A stretch of 64,000 bases of DNA. Source: Plutella xylostella. Lineage: Eukaryota > Arthropoda > Insecta > Lepidoptera > Plutellidae. The notes beneath the pieces were generated by a model that saw only the letters and a list, made by a program, of their open reading frames with translations, made no database searches and had not been told where the DNA came from. The DNA is taken from contig NC_063991.1 of assembly GCF_932276165.1 (NCBI RefSeq), positions 487,001 through 551,000 of the forward strand. The letters run 5' to 3'. Shown piece after piece: positions 56,601 to 64,000 of this stretch; within the stretch, counting starts at the first letter, position 1; each line of letters begins with the position of its first letter. Position numbers and translations under genes: made by a program.

Positions 56601-59600
56601 TGGAACTTATCCATTGCTGTCAAGTGTATTATTAGCTTTTAATAAACATACCTACCAAATAGCTAAACCTTATACCTACCAACGTCTTTCTTACCAGGAA
56701 GGCGAGCCAGTGACAAGATATCCGATTTGATGACACAGATTAGGAATAGAGGAGCCAAAGCCTTGCTTATAACAGCTCTGGATGATGTTGCGTGTAAGCT
56801 ACCATTTTATTCTATTTATTTATTTATAGATACTTTATTGTATACACAAAACATACACATACAAAAACAATAAGACAGGAAAAGTACATAAAGCAATTTC
56901 TTTCAGCCAACCCTTGGTTGGTGGAAAACTAAAGTAAATATACGAAACTCTTTTAAACAATAAAAAAATAATAATAAATAAATCTATTCTATTCTATGGT
57001 GTATTAAGTTATGTTCTATTCGATTCTATTTCTATATTTCCTGCCACACTGGTCCAATGTGGGTACACACATATTTAGATGTGCAGGTTTCCTCACGATG
57101 TTTTCCGTCACCGTAAGAGCGATGGTATGACTGTAATATAAGATAAGATCCTTAATTTGTGCACAAAAAACATGGACAAAATTACAAGAAACCTACTCTA
57201 ACACATATTAGGTACAAATGGCGGTCTTATCGCTTTAAGCTCCGTACAGACCGGCCCAACGAACGCCGAACGAACGCCCAATTATGGATATTTATCATAC
57301 ATAATGCAGGGCAGATTGCAGCAACGAAGGTCAACGAAACCCGTTCGTTGGAGTTCGTTTGGCCGGTCTGTACGCTGCTTAAAGCGACTGTATGACATTG
57401 GGACTTTGCTTTTTGTCCAGACACGCTGAACCTCCGTGGCTCAGACATCCCCTACAACCCGGTGTTCTTCGCGTATCTCATCATACGAGTGGACGTAAGT
57501 TGCTTAGTTATTAACTAACTAAAGTCTGTTTTTTACTGTGAACGTCCACTGCCGGCTAAGCTAAGTTAGTTCGCATAGTTGAGCCACTTTTTCATACATC
57601 GTCCACCGCAAACTATGCAGTTATGCACTAACCATGCTACTTTAACTAACTACAAATATGCAGTTAACTACACTAAGTGCCAATTTCGCCATAGTGGGCT
57701 AGAGCATAACCAGGCATTATTGGTTGACTTTTGACACATATGTCAAGAATTTAGTATGGAGATGACGTATAATTGATCAATACCTGGTTACTATTTAACC
57801 GACTATTGTGAAATTGGAGCTATGTTATGTATGAAAAATTGACCAGCCCACGCTTACTAACTGGGTGAGCTATTAGTCCAGTCAATAAATGACTCAAAAT
57901 GAGGTATAGAATAGAGTGCGTGATCAGGTAACTAAACGATTCCTTCAGAAACTTGTTCAGGGGGCTTAGGTTTTTAACATACCAAAAGTCCTGACTCCTA
58001 GGTGATGAGCGGGGGGGAAGAGGGGGGGTTAAAGGTATGAATTTTTTGTTTTTCGCTTATATCTCAAAAACGGTGCATCGGAGAGAAATATTTTTATCTA
58101 ATAAAATTGAGTTCCTAAAATTATCTAAAACTTTTATATCTGTGGCGGACTCCTAGCCACTAGTTCAGACGAAGATCAACAGATGGCGCTCGGAACGCAA
58201 TACAGAGAAGATGTATGGGAACTACGAAATTGGAAATTACTATGAAAATCCTACATCGCGCATTCGAAGTTTCTCACCTACTCTGCAATATATAGAAATC
58301 CCCAACGCTAACCGTGGGGCAGCTGCCCGCCAGGCCACACCACCCGGCCTGGTCGGAGGATCCTCCCTTTGCATGGGGATGCTCTACCACCTCCAGCATC
58401 TCCATAGTGCCATAGTGGTGACCCCGTGAAGAACATCAGCGCAGCCTTCTGAAGACCCGCAGAGCAGCCTCCACGCCATCTTCCATCGACTTTCTCTCCT
58501 CACCTCAACAGCCGTGCAGCAGAACTCTCAGCAAGCAGCCCCTGGAGCCAACCAGCCAGCATCCGGTCTCAAAGGGCATCATGGCCACCAGCATGCAGCG
58601 AACGCGCAGGCCTGGTCACACCCTCGACCCACACCAGCAACTTGGCACAGCACCACTGCACTTCGGCCGGTCAGCAAGCAGAGCCATCCTCTCCTGGTCG
58701 ACGCAGCACTCTGCCACCATGCTCCACTGCAGGCTCATCCCGACTCACCGTGGACATCGCCACTGCAGCATCACCCCGACTCACTGGGGACTCCTCACCG
58801 CACTCACAGTCCCGACTCACTGCGGACTACGCGGCACTGGCTGGCAATCAAGACTCTCGGCTGCACTGAAGACTATCGCCCTCCGGTCTCGGTGGGGGAG
58901 TGATGTGGCGGCAAAAATTCGTACCTTTACCCCCCCTTCCTCCCCCCCGCTCATCACATAGGAGTCAGGACTTTTGATATGTTAACAACCTAAGCCCCCT
59001 GAACAAGTTTCTGAAGGAATGTCTTAGTTACCTGCTCACGCACTCTACACCTCATTCCTTGACTGGACTATATTGATGTCGGTGACTTTAGTTTTCTGTC
59101 GGATGACTTCGTTGCGGATGCGATCTTTCAGCATTCTAGGATGCACTGTAAAGCTGGGTACAGACCGGCCCAACGAACGCCCAACGATGAATATTTATAA
59201 ATCATACATAATACAGGGCAGATTGCAGCAGCAAAGGTCAACAAAACCCGTTCGTTGGCGTTCGTTTGGCCAGTATGTACGCAACTTTATAAAATTGAAT
59301 AAGTGCCTATCGCAATATTTTCAGACTGAAGACAACGTAATCCTGTTCTGGTCACAAGGCGAGCTGGCCCCCGACGTAATTCAACATCTGGCCGCGGAGG
59401 GCGTTGATGATCCATTCGTGTTGGACTACAGAAATATTAACATGTACATATATACATACGCTGTGAGTAAAAAAAAACTTGACTAGATACTTACCTACTA
59501 TATTATATAATATCTGTCCATTATATTATTGGTTTTTGACATTCGAAATCCCATACATATTTGATGTTTGCAAAGGAAAACCAACTTTACTTACCAGACA

Positions 59601-62600
59601 TACGGAAACGTCAAAAATGCAATAACATAGTGGAAGCTCTATAATTTTACAGATTCTGAACGGTTAATCAACAGTCTATTGTCCCGCGATTAAGTGATGT
59701 ATGGTTGGGCGAGACAATCGACTGTGACCACACTTGTACCTAGTGGGTGTCCCACGTGCTTCGTTTTACGGCGATACCACCACCGAGCAATTAACAATCC
59801 ACAATCACCGTCCGTCGCTCGCCTGTCAAACATCTATCAGTGCAGCGATCACAGGATTCGATACTATATTCGAATCTACACAAACACTGAGAAAAAACAA
59901 TAAATGTCACTTTTGGAACTGACAAATTTGCCTTACATTTTGACAGTGACAGTTGACGATACTGTTCTTTTTCCATATGTTTGTGTAGTTTCGAAAATGG
60001 TATCGAATCCTGTGATCGCTGCACAGACGCCATACAAGTAACGTTAGATTTGACAAGCAAGCGATTCTGCTTAAGGATTGTTTATCGCTATGTAATAGTC
60101 GGTGGTGGTAACCCCACTGTTTCTGTTTGCAGTCTATGCTGGAGGAGGGTGAGCTTGTTTGGTGGTTGTCAAACGACACCAACCGTGATCTTTACGAAGA
60201 AGCCGAAAACGTGAGTGACTACCATCGCTTTTAGCAATAAGGTCACCCATTTTAACATTGCTATTTGTTGGTGAAGTCCAGCTAGCTTCAGTGATCGTAA
60301 CTGATCATTGAAGTTAAGCAACACATTAATAAGTTAACCATTTAACTGACAACTCTCTCAGCACTAACTAGCTTGCTTGGGTCCACCAACCCGCACTAGG
60401 CCAGCGTGGTGGACTAGGCCTAACCCTTCCTTCATTGGAAGGAGACCCGTGCCCCAGCAGTGGGGACGTGATGGGTAGTGATGACTTGTAGGTGGAACTT
60501 TTAAATAATTTTTGTTCGCAGGATGGAAAAAATAAGATAGCAACCTTTACCAACTCACCCGTCGCGCTCATGAAAATGGTCAAGAATGAAGTGGAACTGA
60601 AGGTAACCATACAATTTTGAACCTATGTACGGTGGCCTGCGCCTAAAAGTATACAGGCGGAGTTTTTAAAATAGCGATCCCTGATGATGAAGGGACCAGC
60701 TACATCTGTTATAAATCCGGGGACGTGTTGTGTGTGATGTGTGTAGCAGTGGTGTTTATGTGGATGTGCTTGAGCAGCATGTGAGCTTGAGATCCCTATT
60801 TTAAAAACTCCGGCTGTATACTTTTAGGCGCAGGCCACCGTACTTAGGTATTGATTATTCGGGTTTAGGTTTGACTAAAAAAACATTAAGTATTTGAAAT
60901 ATCAAGCATCGTATATCAAGAGTGCCTACATCCGTGGTAACTCAGTCGTGTTTGTAAGCGCCCGCTACTCACTCCAGAGATGCGGGTTCAAATCCCGGTG
61001 CTGACATGAATTCTTTGAATTTAAGTACAATGTATACCATCGCTCTTAAGGTGAAGGAAAACATCATGAGGAAACCTGCATATCGTTGTTGCAAAGATAA
61101 AAACTCAGAAGGGGTAAAATAATAGTGGTGTTATAAGTTTGACGTGTAACTATGTGTACGTAGATCTGTCTGTGGTGTTTTTGATTTTGTTTTTTAGGTT
61201 ATCGGTAATGTTCTTAGGTTCTTAGCCATATTGTATTTTGTCTGTTTTAAGTTCTGTTTGGTGACCAATAAAGATATAGGTAGGTATATTCTCTATTATA
61301 TTCTTGTCCTCAGGGTTTCCAGTCAGCGCACATCAAGGACGGCGTGGCGGTGGTGCGCGCGCTGCGCTGGGCGGAGTCCCAGGTTCGATCCGGGGTCCAA
61401 GTTACTGAAGTGGAACTGGCTGACAAGCTGGATGAGATGAGGGCGTATGTATTGTGATTGTGACGGTTACCTACGGTATAAAAGCATCTTTCTGTCTTGG
61501 TAAAGTTAAGGCTTTAAGGTGGATGTTGTATTTCTGAACGAATGATAGGAGAATCCGTAGCATCCTTGCCGTATACGGCATATAAATGAGCTGCTGGTTC
61601 ATATATCCGGCTCGTAGGACCATAAATGTAGGGGTAATCATTTTTTACCAGCCTACCTGCGAACCGAACACGAGTAACTAAAAAGGTGTGCAAATAAAAA
61701 GATATAGTCAGGTAAGAAAAATAAAAGTCCTTTGATAATAAATTAAATATTCACCAGCTTATGTTATTCCAGAGAAGAATCAGACTACATGGGTCCCTCC
61801 TTCGCTACGTCAGTCGCGGCGGGCGCTAATGCAGCCATCTTACACTACATTGCATCGCGTGAGGGCGAGCAGACTGTTATTGGAGCTGATGACATGCTGC
61901 TGGTGGACTCTGGGGGGCACTACAAGTGAGTTAAATAACGTACAGAAGGCCTGGCGTAGGTTATTCTCAGAGAAAGCAAATTAGCATGGTGATAGTACCT
62001 AAGTGCAGTGCTTGAACCGCTAGGTGGTGACCACGTGGCGTGGTTGTTAAAATTATTGCCGAATTTGCCTAAATTCTTGGTAGGTTTTGGCAAATACAGC
62101 AAATATGCAATAACTAACAAACTACGAATTAATTAATTACGAATAACCAAATGTTACCAGCATAAAGTTAAGTATACGTTGAGTAAATGATGAATCTATG
62201 AATAAGATGCCTTTATTGGTATTTTTCTCCCACAGACACGGCACAACAGACATCACTCGCACGCGGCACATGTCAACTTGCAGCGCGGAGCAGCGCGACA
62301 CGTTCACTCGCGCGCTGCAGGGGCAGCTGGGACTTGCTGCTGCAGTCTTTCCTAGGGGGGTTAAGGTAAGTCTTCTGTCGGTCAATATTGGCCTGGCAGG
62401 GCTACACGGATTCGTTGTCGATGTCGATAAACTCATTTAAATTTACGTTCTACGGCTATGGGAGACCCGTGCATACCTGCCTGCCGTCATGTTATATAGT
62501 ACATACTCACAACATACGACTGTAATCCCCAAAGGGGTAGCCAGTGATGTAACTCGCTTGCGCCGCATTTCTCTGTTACATTTCTCTATTTGTACCTAGG

Positions 62601-62892
62601 TACTCACGTGATAGGTCGCGAGCCGTATGACAGTTTTTGATTGAGTACAATGCACTTGAGGTATAGTATACATCTAGATAGAGTTGATATTTATTTGTAC
62701 ATCTTCTCCACCAGGGCAATGTATTAGACACCCTCGCCCGTCAACACCTCTGGCGGCGCGGGCTGGACTACGCGCACGGCACCGGCCACGGCGTGGGGCA
62801 CTTCCTCAACGTGCACGAGGGACCCAACCGGATTGATGCTGTCTCTAGGGATAGTGATGTGGAGGTGAAGCCTGGGATGGTGTTTAGTATTG
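48892..62892 (+). CDS. XPNPEP: Xaa-Pro aminopeptidase (M24B), putatively secreted; C-terminal exons beyond the window
   Basis: Exons: 48,892-48,926; 49,298-49,374; 49,960-50,078; 50,978-51,149; 51,698-51,798; 53,182-53,308; 56,698-56,793; 57,421-57,494; 59,325-59,462; 60,133-60,210; 60,522-60,602; 61,314-61,444; 61,773-61,925; 62,236-62,365; 62,715-62,892. Phases join to 563 residues. The enzyme removes an N-terminal residue preceding proline, using two metal ions. Residues 1-20 look like a signal peptide (MDVFWGHFVLLCILPTSLVA). Creatinase-like N-domains follow (AAYIVPNADAHR, NLRGSDIPYNPVFFAY). Catalytic-domain residues: H372 (SAHIKDGVA), D455 (LLVDSGGHY), D466 (TTDITRT), H525/H529 (HGTGHGVGHF) and H538 (NVHEGP). 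The two glutamate ligands and any GPI signal lie to the right of 64,000. The signal peptide favours an extracellular XPNPEP2-like form over the cytosolic ApepP type. Exons 1 and 2 are short and rest on splice phase only. Confidence 0.85.
48990..49085 (+). repeat. SINE-like fragment, intron 1 of the aminopeptidase gene
   Basis: Contains a B-box-like GGATTCGATTCTCGGCC followed by TTTAAACACAGATATTTTG, as in the SINE at 37,711. Decayed. Confidence 0.45.
49399..49480 (+). repeat. SINE tRNA-head fragment
   Basis: GTGTAGTGGTTAGTGACCCT, GCCGAAGGTCCCGGGTTCGA and GGTATTTGTTTGTT match the head and start of the SINE at 29,227-29,487 (minus). In intron 2. Confidence 0.65.
49576..49630 (-). repeat. RTE-type LINE 3' tail fragment
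   Basis: CATCATCATCATCAGCCAAT and CATAGGCCTCTCCCTCTC match the fragment at 38,031. Confidence 0.6.
49690..49815 (-). repeat. SINE 5' part (tRNA head), intron 2
   Basis: Minus strand: GGAGCGGTGGTAGCTCAGTC, the B box, GCGCTGACATGTACCAGTGA and AAGTACAATGTATAC? in part; it lacks the 3' tail. The ATTCT repeats at 49,928-49,945, about 15 bases before exon 3, may be the tail of a second fragment. Confidence 0.7.
50567..50812 (+). mobile_element. Helitron-like non-autonomous repeat with (CTGT)n
   Basis: Starts TCCTAATATTATAAA and ends GCTAG, inserted between A (50,566) and T (50,813) without duplication. A short hairpin-forming GCGAAGCGAAGCTCGCGG lies just before the end. A (CTGT)n microsatellite is at about 50,617-50,661, then AACGGATTTGAATGAAATTT and TAGGCTACTTTTTATCCCG. 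From memory this is a widespread lepidopteran repeat. Intron 3. Confidence 0.72.
51215..51420 (-). repeat. SINE 3' part without head, intron 4
   Basis: Minus strand carries the body GAAAACATCGTGAGGAAGCC, GGTGGGAAATGGTCC and TGGGGATATGCACAAAGGTT. The tRNA head and most of the tail repeats are missing. Confidence 0.72.
51912..52051. mobile_element. MITE with CAGTCAGCTGCAT ends, second copy
   Basis: Same ends and inner arms as 38,746-38,880. Intron 5 of the aminopeptidase gene. Confidence 0.8.
52273..52910 (+). mobile_element. hAT deletion derivative retaining the dimerisation domain
   Basis: GTATAAAC at 52,265-52,272 and 52,911-52,918 is an 8-bp target duplication; ends TAGTGTTGCCACGAATA and inverse, with several CGAATATTCGGC subterminal repeats. 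The ORF at 52,432-52,728 has DPYKWWSANKKQYPNLLKFA, SERLFSEDGYNEKRNRG and a Leu-rich end, the C-terminal hAT dimerisation region. The N-terminal and catalytic parts are deleted. Intron 5. Confidence 0.88.
53215..53950 (+). repeat. Tandem triplication of exon 6 3' end plus donor plus MITE
   Basis: Exon 6 (53,182-53,308) and a CAGGGTGTT MITE (53,323-53,453) are followed by a short copy of the exon end (53,478-53,512, donor GTGAGT) with a MITE (53,530-53,649), then a longer copy (53,713-53,816, donor GTTAGT) with a MITE (53,828-53,946). The long copy still reads TSLVDAARKSFGELPPRF, but its possible acceptor (CTATTCAG) is out of phase with exon 5. Confidence 0.82.
54155..54268 (+). repeat. SINE 3' fragment with ATT tail
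   Basis: GCTGTCCGATACCCATTATT, ACAGGCTCTGCCTAGCTTG and GGATGGCCGTGTGTGAGACG are the 3' part of the SINE at 29,227-29,487. Intron 6. Confidence 0.65.
54395..56567. other. Possible TIR element, weak
   Basis: AATAGGGAATATGC at the left recurs inverted at the right (GCATATTCCCTATT), with another direct copy near 55,202. No target duplication is visible, and the inside is a patchwork: a SINE tail at 55,250-55,337 and a 30-base tandem repeat at 55,510-55,580. No credible gene. Confidence 0.35.
55250..55337 (+). repeat. SINE 3' tail fragment
   Basis: TTTAGACCTTTGAGATATGC, GAGAGCCAGGTGCAGGTTC, CACCCCCACAGA and AGAAT repeats match the SINE/LINE shared tail. Intron 6. Confidence 0.75.
56985..57135 (-). 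repeat. Decayed SINE copy
   Basis: ATTCT repeats, then CTGGTCCAATGTGGGT and GTTTCCTCACGATGTTTTCC, CACCGTAAGAGCGATGGTAT: body of the SINE, head missing. Intron 7. Confidence 0.65.
57231..57387. mobile_element. MITE with GTACAGACCGGCC ends, 33 bases before exon 8
   Basis: CGCTTTAAGCTCCGTACAGA and its inverse form the ends. Same family as 36,506 and 59,151. Its right end is close enough to the exon 8 acceptor to overlap the usual branch-point zone. Confidence 0.82.
57676..57821. mobile_element. MITE with AGTGCCAATTTC ends, second copy
   Basis: Shares AACCAGGCATTATTGGTTGA-type interior and GGAGATGACGTATAATTG with the copy at 31,913. Intron 8. Confidence 0.72.
57874..59070. mobile_element. TIR element with about 160-bp arms and a secondary insertion
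   Basis: The left end TAGTCCAGTCAATAAATGA and right inverse TTCCTTGACTGGACTA, with long matching arms (AACTTGTTCAGGGGGCTTAG; GTCCTGACTCCTA; GTGATGAGCGGGGGGGA). TAT flanks both ends. The middle 58,149-58,903 is of different, GC-rich composition and is bounded by a direct TGTGGCGG (58,141-58,148 and 58,904-58,911). The ORF inside is proline/histidine-rich and not a recognised protein. Confidence 0.72.
59151..59287. mobile_element. MITE with GTACAGACCGGCC ends, third copy
   Basis: GGGTACAGACCGGCCCAACG and inverted right end with one-base differences. It ends 37 bases before exon 9. Confidence 0.78.
59511..59655 (+). repeat. Unclassified repeat, also at 35,305-35,318 + 35,427-35,555
   Basis: TTTTTGACATTCGAAATCCC, CAAAGGAAAACCAACTTTAC and AACATAGTGGAAGCTCTATA occur in both copies; the other copy is interrupted by a CAGGGTGTT MITE. 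Intron 9. Confidence 0.72.
60370..60480 (+). repeat. LINE 3'-end fragment (RTE-like)
   Basis: CCAACCCGCACTAGGCCAGC, GGTGGACTAGGCCTAACCC, GGAGACCCGTGCCCCAGCAG and TGGGGACGTGATGGGTAGTG: a common lepidopteran LINE tail from memory. Intron 10. Confidence 0.55.
60628..60842. mobile_element. MITE with TACGGTGGCCTGCGCC ends, 26 bases after exon 11
   Basis: Left TACGGTGGCCTGCGCCTAAA and its exact inverse at the right; the arms extend over about 50 bases (GTATACAG; TTTTTAAAATAG). It starts 26 bases after the exon 11 donor. Confidence 0.85.
60935..61086 (+). repeat. SINE 5' part (tRNA head and body)
   Basis: Mutated A box (TAACTCAGTCGTG), good B box (GGTTCAAATCCC), TTTAAGTACAATGTATACCA and GGAAAACATCATGAGGAAAC. 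No 3' tail. Intron 11. Confidence 0.75.
62515..62690 (-). repeat. SINE fragment with alternative 3' end
   Basis: Minus strand: body fragment, then ACTACCCCTTTGGGGATTACAG and GTCGTATGTTGTGAG, matching the ending at 37,150-37,375. Intron 14, ending 25 bases before exon 15. Confidence 0.5.
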
Positions 62893-63293
62893 GTGAGTTT
62901 GAGTAGGTAAATGCATAACTTTCCATAGTGTGACCACTAGATACATTCTACATCGCGGTATGGCTGTGTTTATAAACCACCGTATAATAGTTACTATCTT
63001 TACAAATAGTTATTCAGTGTGAAGAACCGATAGGTACCTATCTAACTTACAGTGAAACTATAAAGTCCTGAAATTAAATGAGGGCACTGCTATCTTTCAT
63101 GTAGCAACCCTATATAGCGAAACATATCTGACTTTGATACTTGAAATTTTGCCTGTGAACTTCCTACCTATTTATGTATTTAAATAAAACTTACCACCTA
63201 CAAAAAAGCTCTTATACAAGCTAGAAGGTGTTAATATGAATTAAAATGAAGGCTAATAGTGAAACCAATAAATATTTATTTAGATAACGTTAT

Positions 63294-63981
63294 TACAACT
63301 GTATAAAAAACTGGATCTGTTGACGAAGGGCACACATAGTAAAGACATCAATTTTTCTTTTTGGACGGCCAGTTCTGTTTCTTCCAGGAGTTAGAAATAT
63401 TCTATATTTTGCCCTCTTTGGCACGCTGGCCCTGTAGCACAGGGCGCTAATAAGACGTGACAAAAGTTCTCCGTCACGCTCGCTCTTGAGGCTGTGTGTT
63501 GTGAGTGAGCGCGATGCAAAACTTTTGTCACGTCTTAAATGCGCCGCGTGCTAGCCCTTCTGGTCCGATAAAACTATAAAATAAAATAAAAAATAATTTT
63601 GAGTTACACAATGCCCCCCAAATTCACACAGTGTGAATTTAGTAAGTAAACAAAAAATATATCTTCAAGGATCAAAATCTTAAGGTTTGACTCAACTGAA
63701 ACCCGATGAAACCTACAATCAGTGGTATGTAAACAATGTTCGACTTGGGCTCTAAACCTAGGTTTATCAATAAATGAAGCGTTGGTACTAATAAAAAATG
63801 AGTTATTACAATTTGTACAATGTTACATACCCGTCATAGACGCTTTACGAGCGTAAACATCCTCCAAATTCGACAAAATGTGTCCAGCTTGATGTTCCGC
63901 TAAACATTGTATAAAAACTCGATAAATAACTTCCCTAGCTTGACTACGAATATTTTTCTTCATTTTCCTAATTGCAATCAT
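63294..63981 (-). pseudogene. Remnant of a transposase-like N-terminal HTH protein
   Basis: Minus-strand segment 63,831-63,981 reads MKKNIRSQAREVIYRVFIQC and EDVYARKASMTG, then a good donor (GTATGT). Segment 63,294-63,413 reads FLTPGRNRTGRPKRKIDVFT and stops. The pair resembles the N-terminal helix-turn-helix and linker of Tc1/pogo-like proteins seen in many insect genomes (family memory). A MITE sits between the two parts, and the second ends early, so a fragment is more likely than a working gene. The upstream frame is open to the window edge. Confidence 0.4.
63451..63537. mobile_element. Short MITE with TAAGACGTGACAAAAGTT ends
   Basis: TAAGACGTGACAAAAGTT and inverted AACTTTTGTCACGTCTTA enclose about 50 bases containing a second imperfect palindrome (CACGCTCGCTC/GAGTGAGCGCG). 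TTA/TAA at the edges. Confidence 0.8.
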
Positions 63982-64000
63982 GCGTAAATGGTTACTTTTA

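Larger units (their letters stand above)
62893..64000 (+). other. Intron 15 (or 3' part) of the aminopeptidase gene
   Basis: No further aminopeptidase exon is seen: the expected NEPGYY/glutamate-ligand exon is not found up to the edge. The stretch contains a MITE (63,451-63,537) and a transposase-like remnant on the minus strand. Confidence 0.6.

Noticed and set aside
58514..58903. 129-codon ORF rich in Pro, His and Ala
   Set aside because: Three overlapping frames are open in this GC-rich stretch, no domain is recognisable, and it sits inside a transposable element.

Overview
The window looks like nuclear DNA of an insect, most probably a lepidopteran (moth or butterfly). Genes have many short exons with GT-AG introns in AT-rich DNA. 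The zinc-finger genes carry an N-terminal ZAD domain, which is an arthropod feature. The repeats (LINEs, tRNA-headed SINEs with pentanucleotide tails, CAGGGTGTT-type MITEs, a Helitron-like repeat ending in CTAG) match what I know of lepidopteran genomes. The species call is inference; no alignment was run.

Layout. (1) 1-13,665: the 3' half of a C2H2 zinc-finger gene (copy A). One intron was hit by an RTE-like LINE, which was hit by a CR1-like LINE, which was hit by a TIR DNA element. Another intron carries a TG...CA insertion. (2) 14,322-19,845: a full-length I-like LINE between copies A and B, with a 12-bp target duplication and a hairpin mutation in its RNase H domain. (3) 19,998-31,794: complete ZAD/C2H2 gene copy B (12 exons, about 601 aa). 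Its introns hold a Jockey-type LINE broken by a SINE, and a hAT-like element with an internal duplication. (4) 32,858-44,338: complete paralogue copy C (12 exons, about 600 aa), with a LINE, a hAT derivative, a SINE and several MITEs in its introns. (5) 45,763-47,985: a 5'-truncated RNase H-bearing LINE whose 3' end matches the tail of the SINE. (6) 48,892-62,892 and beyond: a Xaa-Pro aminopeptidase gene (15 exons seen, signal peptide, C-terminal exons off the right edge), with introns full of MITEs, SINE pieces, a hAT derivative and a partial exon duplication. (7) 63,294-63,981 minus: a remnant of a transposase-like N-terminus.

The three zinc-finger genes lie head to tail with identical splice phases, so they arose by tandem duplication. 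Copies A and B are nearly identical through exons and introns from position 1 (equivalent to 29,271) to the stop codon, whereas C is clearly older. B preserves the empty site for two insertions seen in A, so the order of events can be read: A/B duplication or conversion, then RTE, CR1-like and TIR insertions. LINEs inside introns all run antisense to their host gene; the two sense-strand LINEs are intergenic.

The window's main interest is this readable mobile-element history, including a SINE and a LINE that share a tail, rather than a new enzymatic system. Exon limits were read by eye from splice consensus, phase and paralogue comparison; element classes were assigned from motifs remembered, not from searches.
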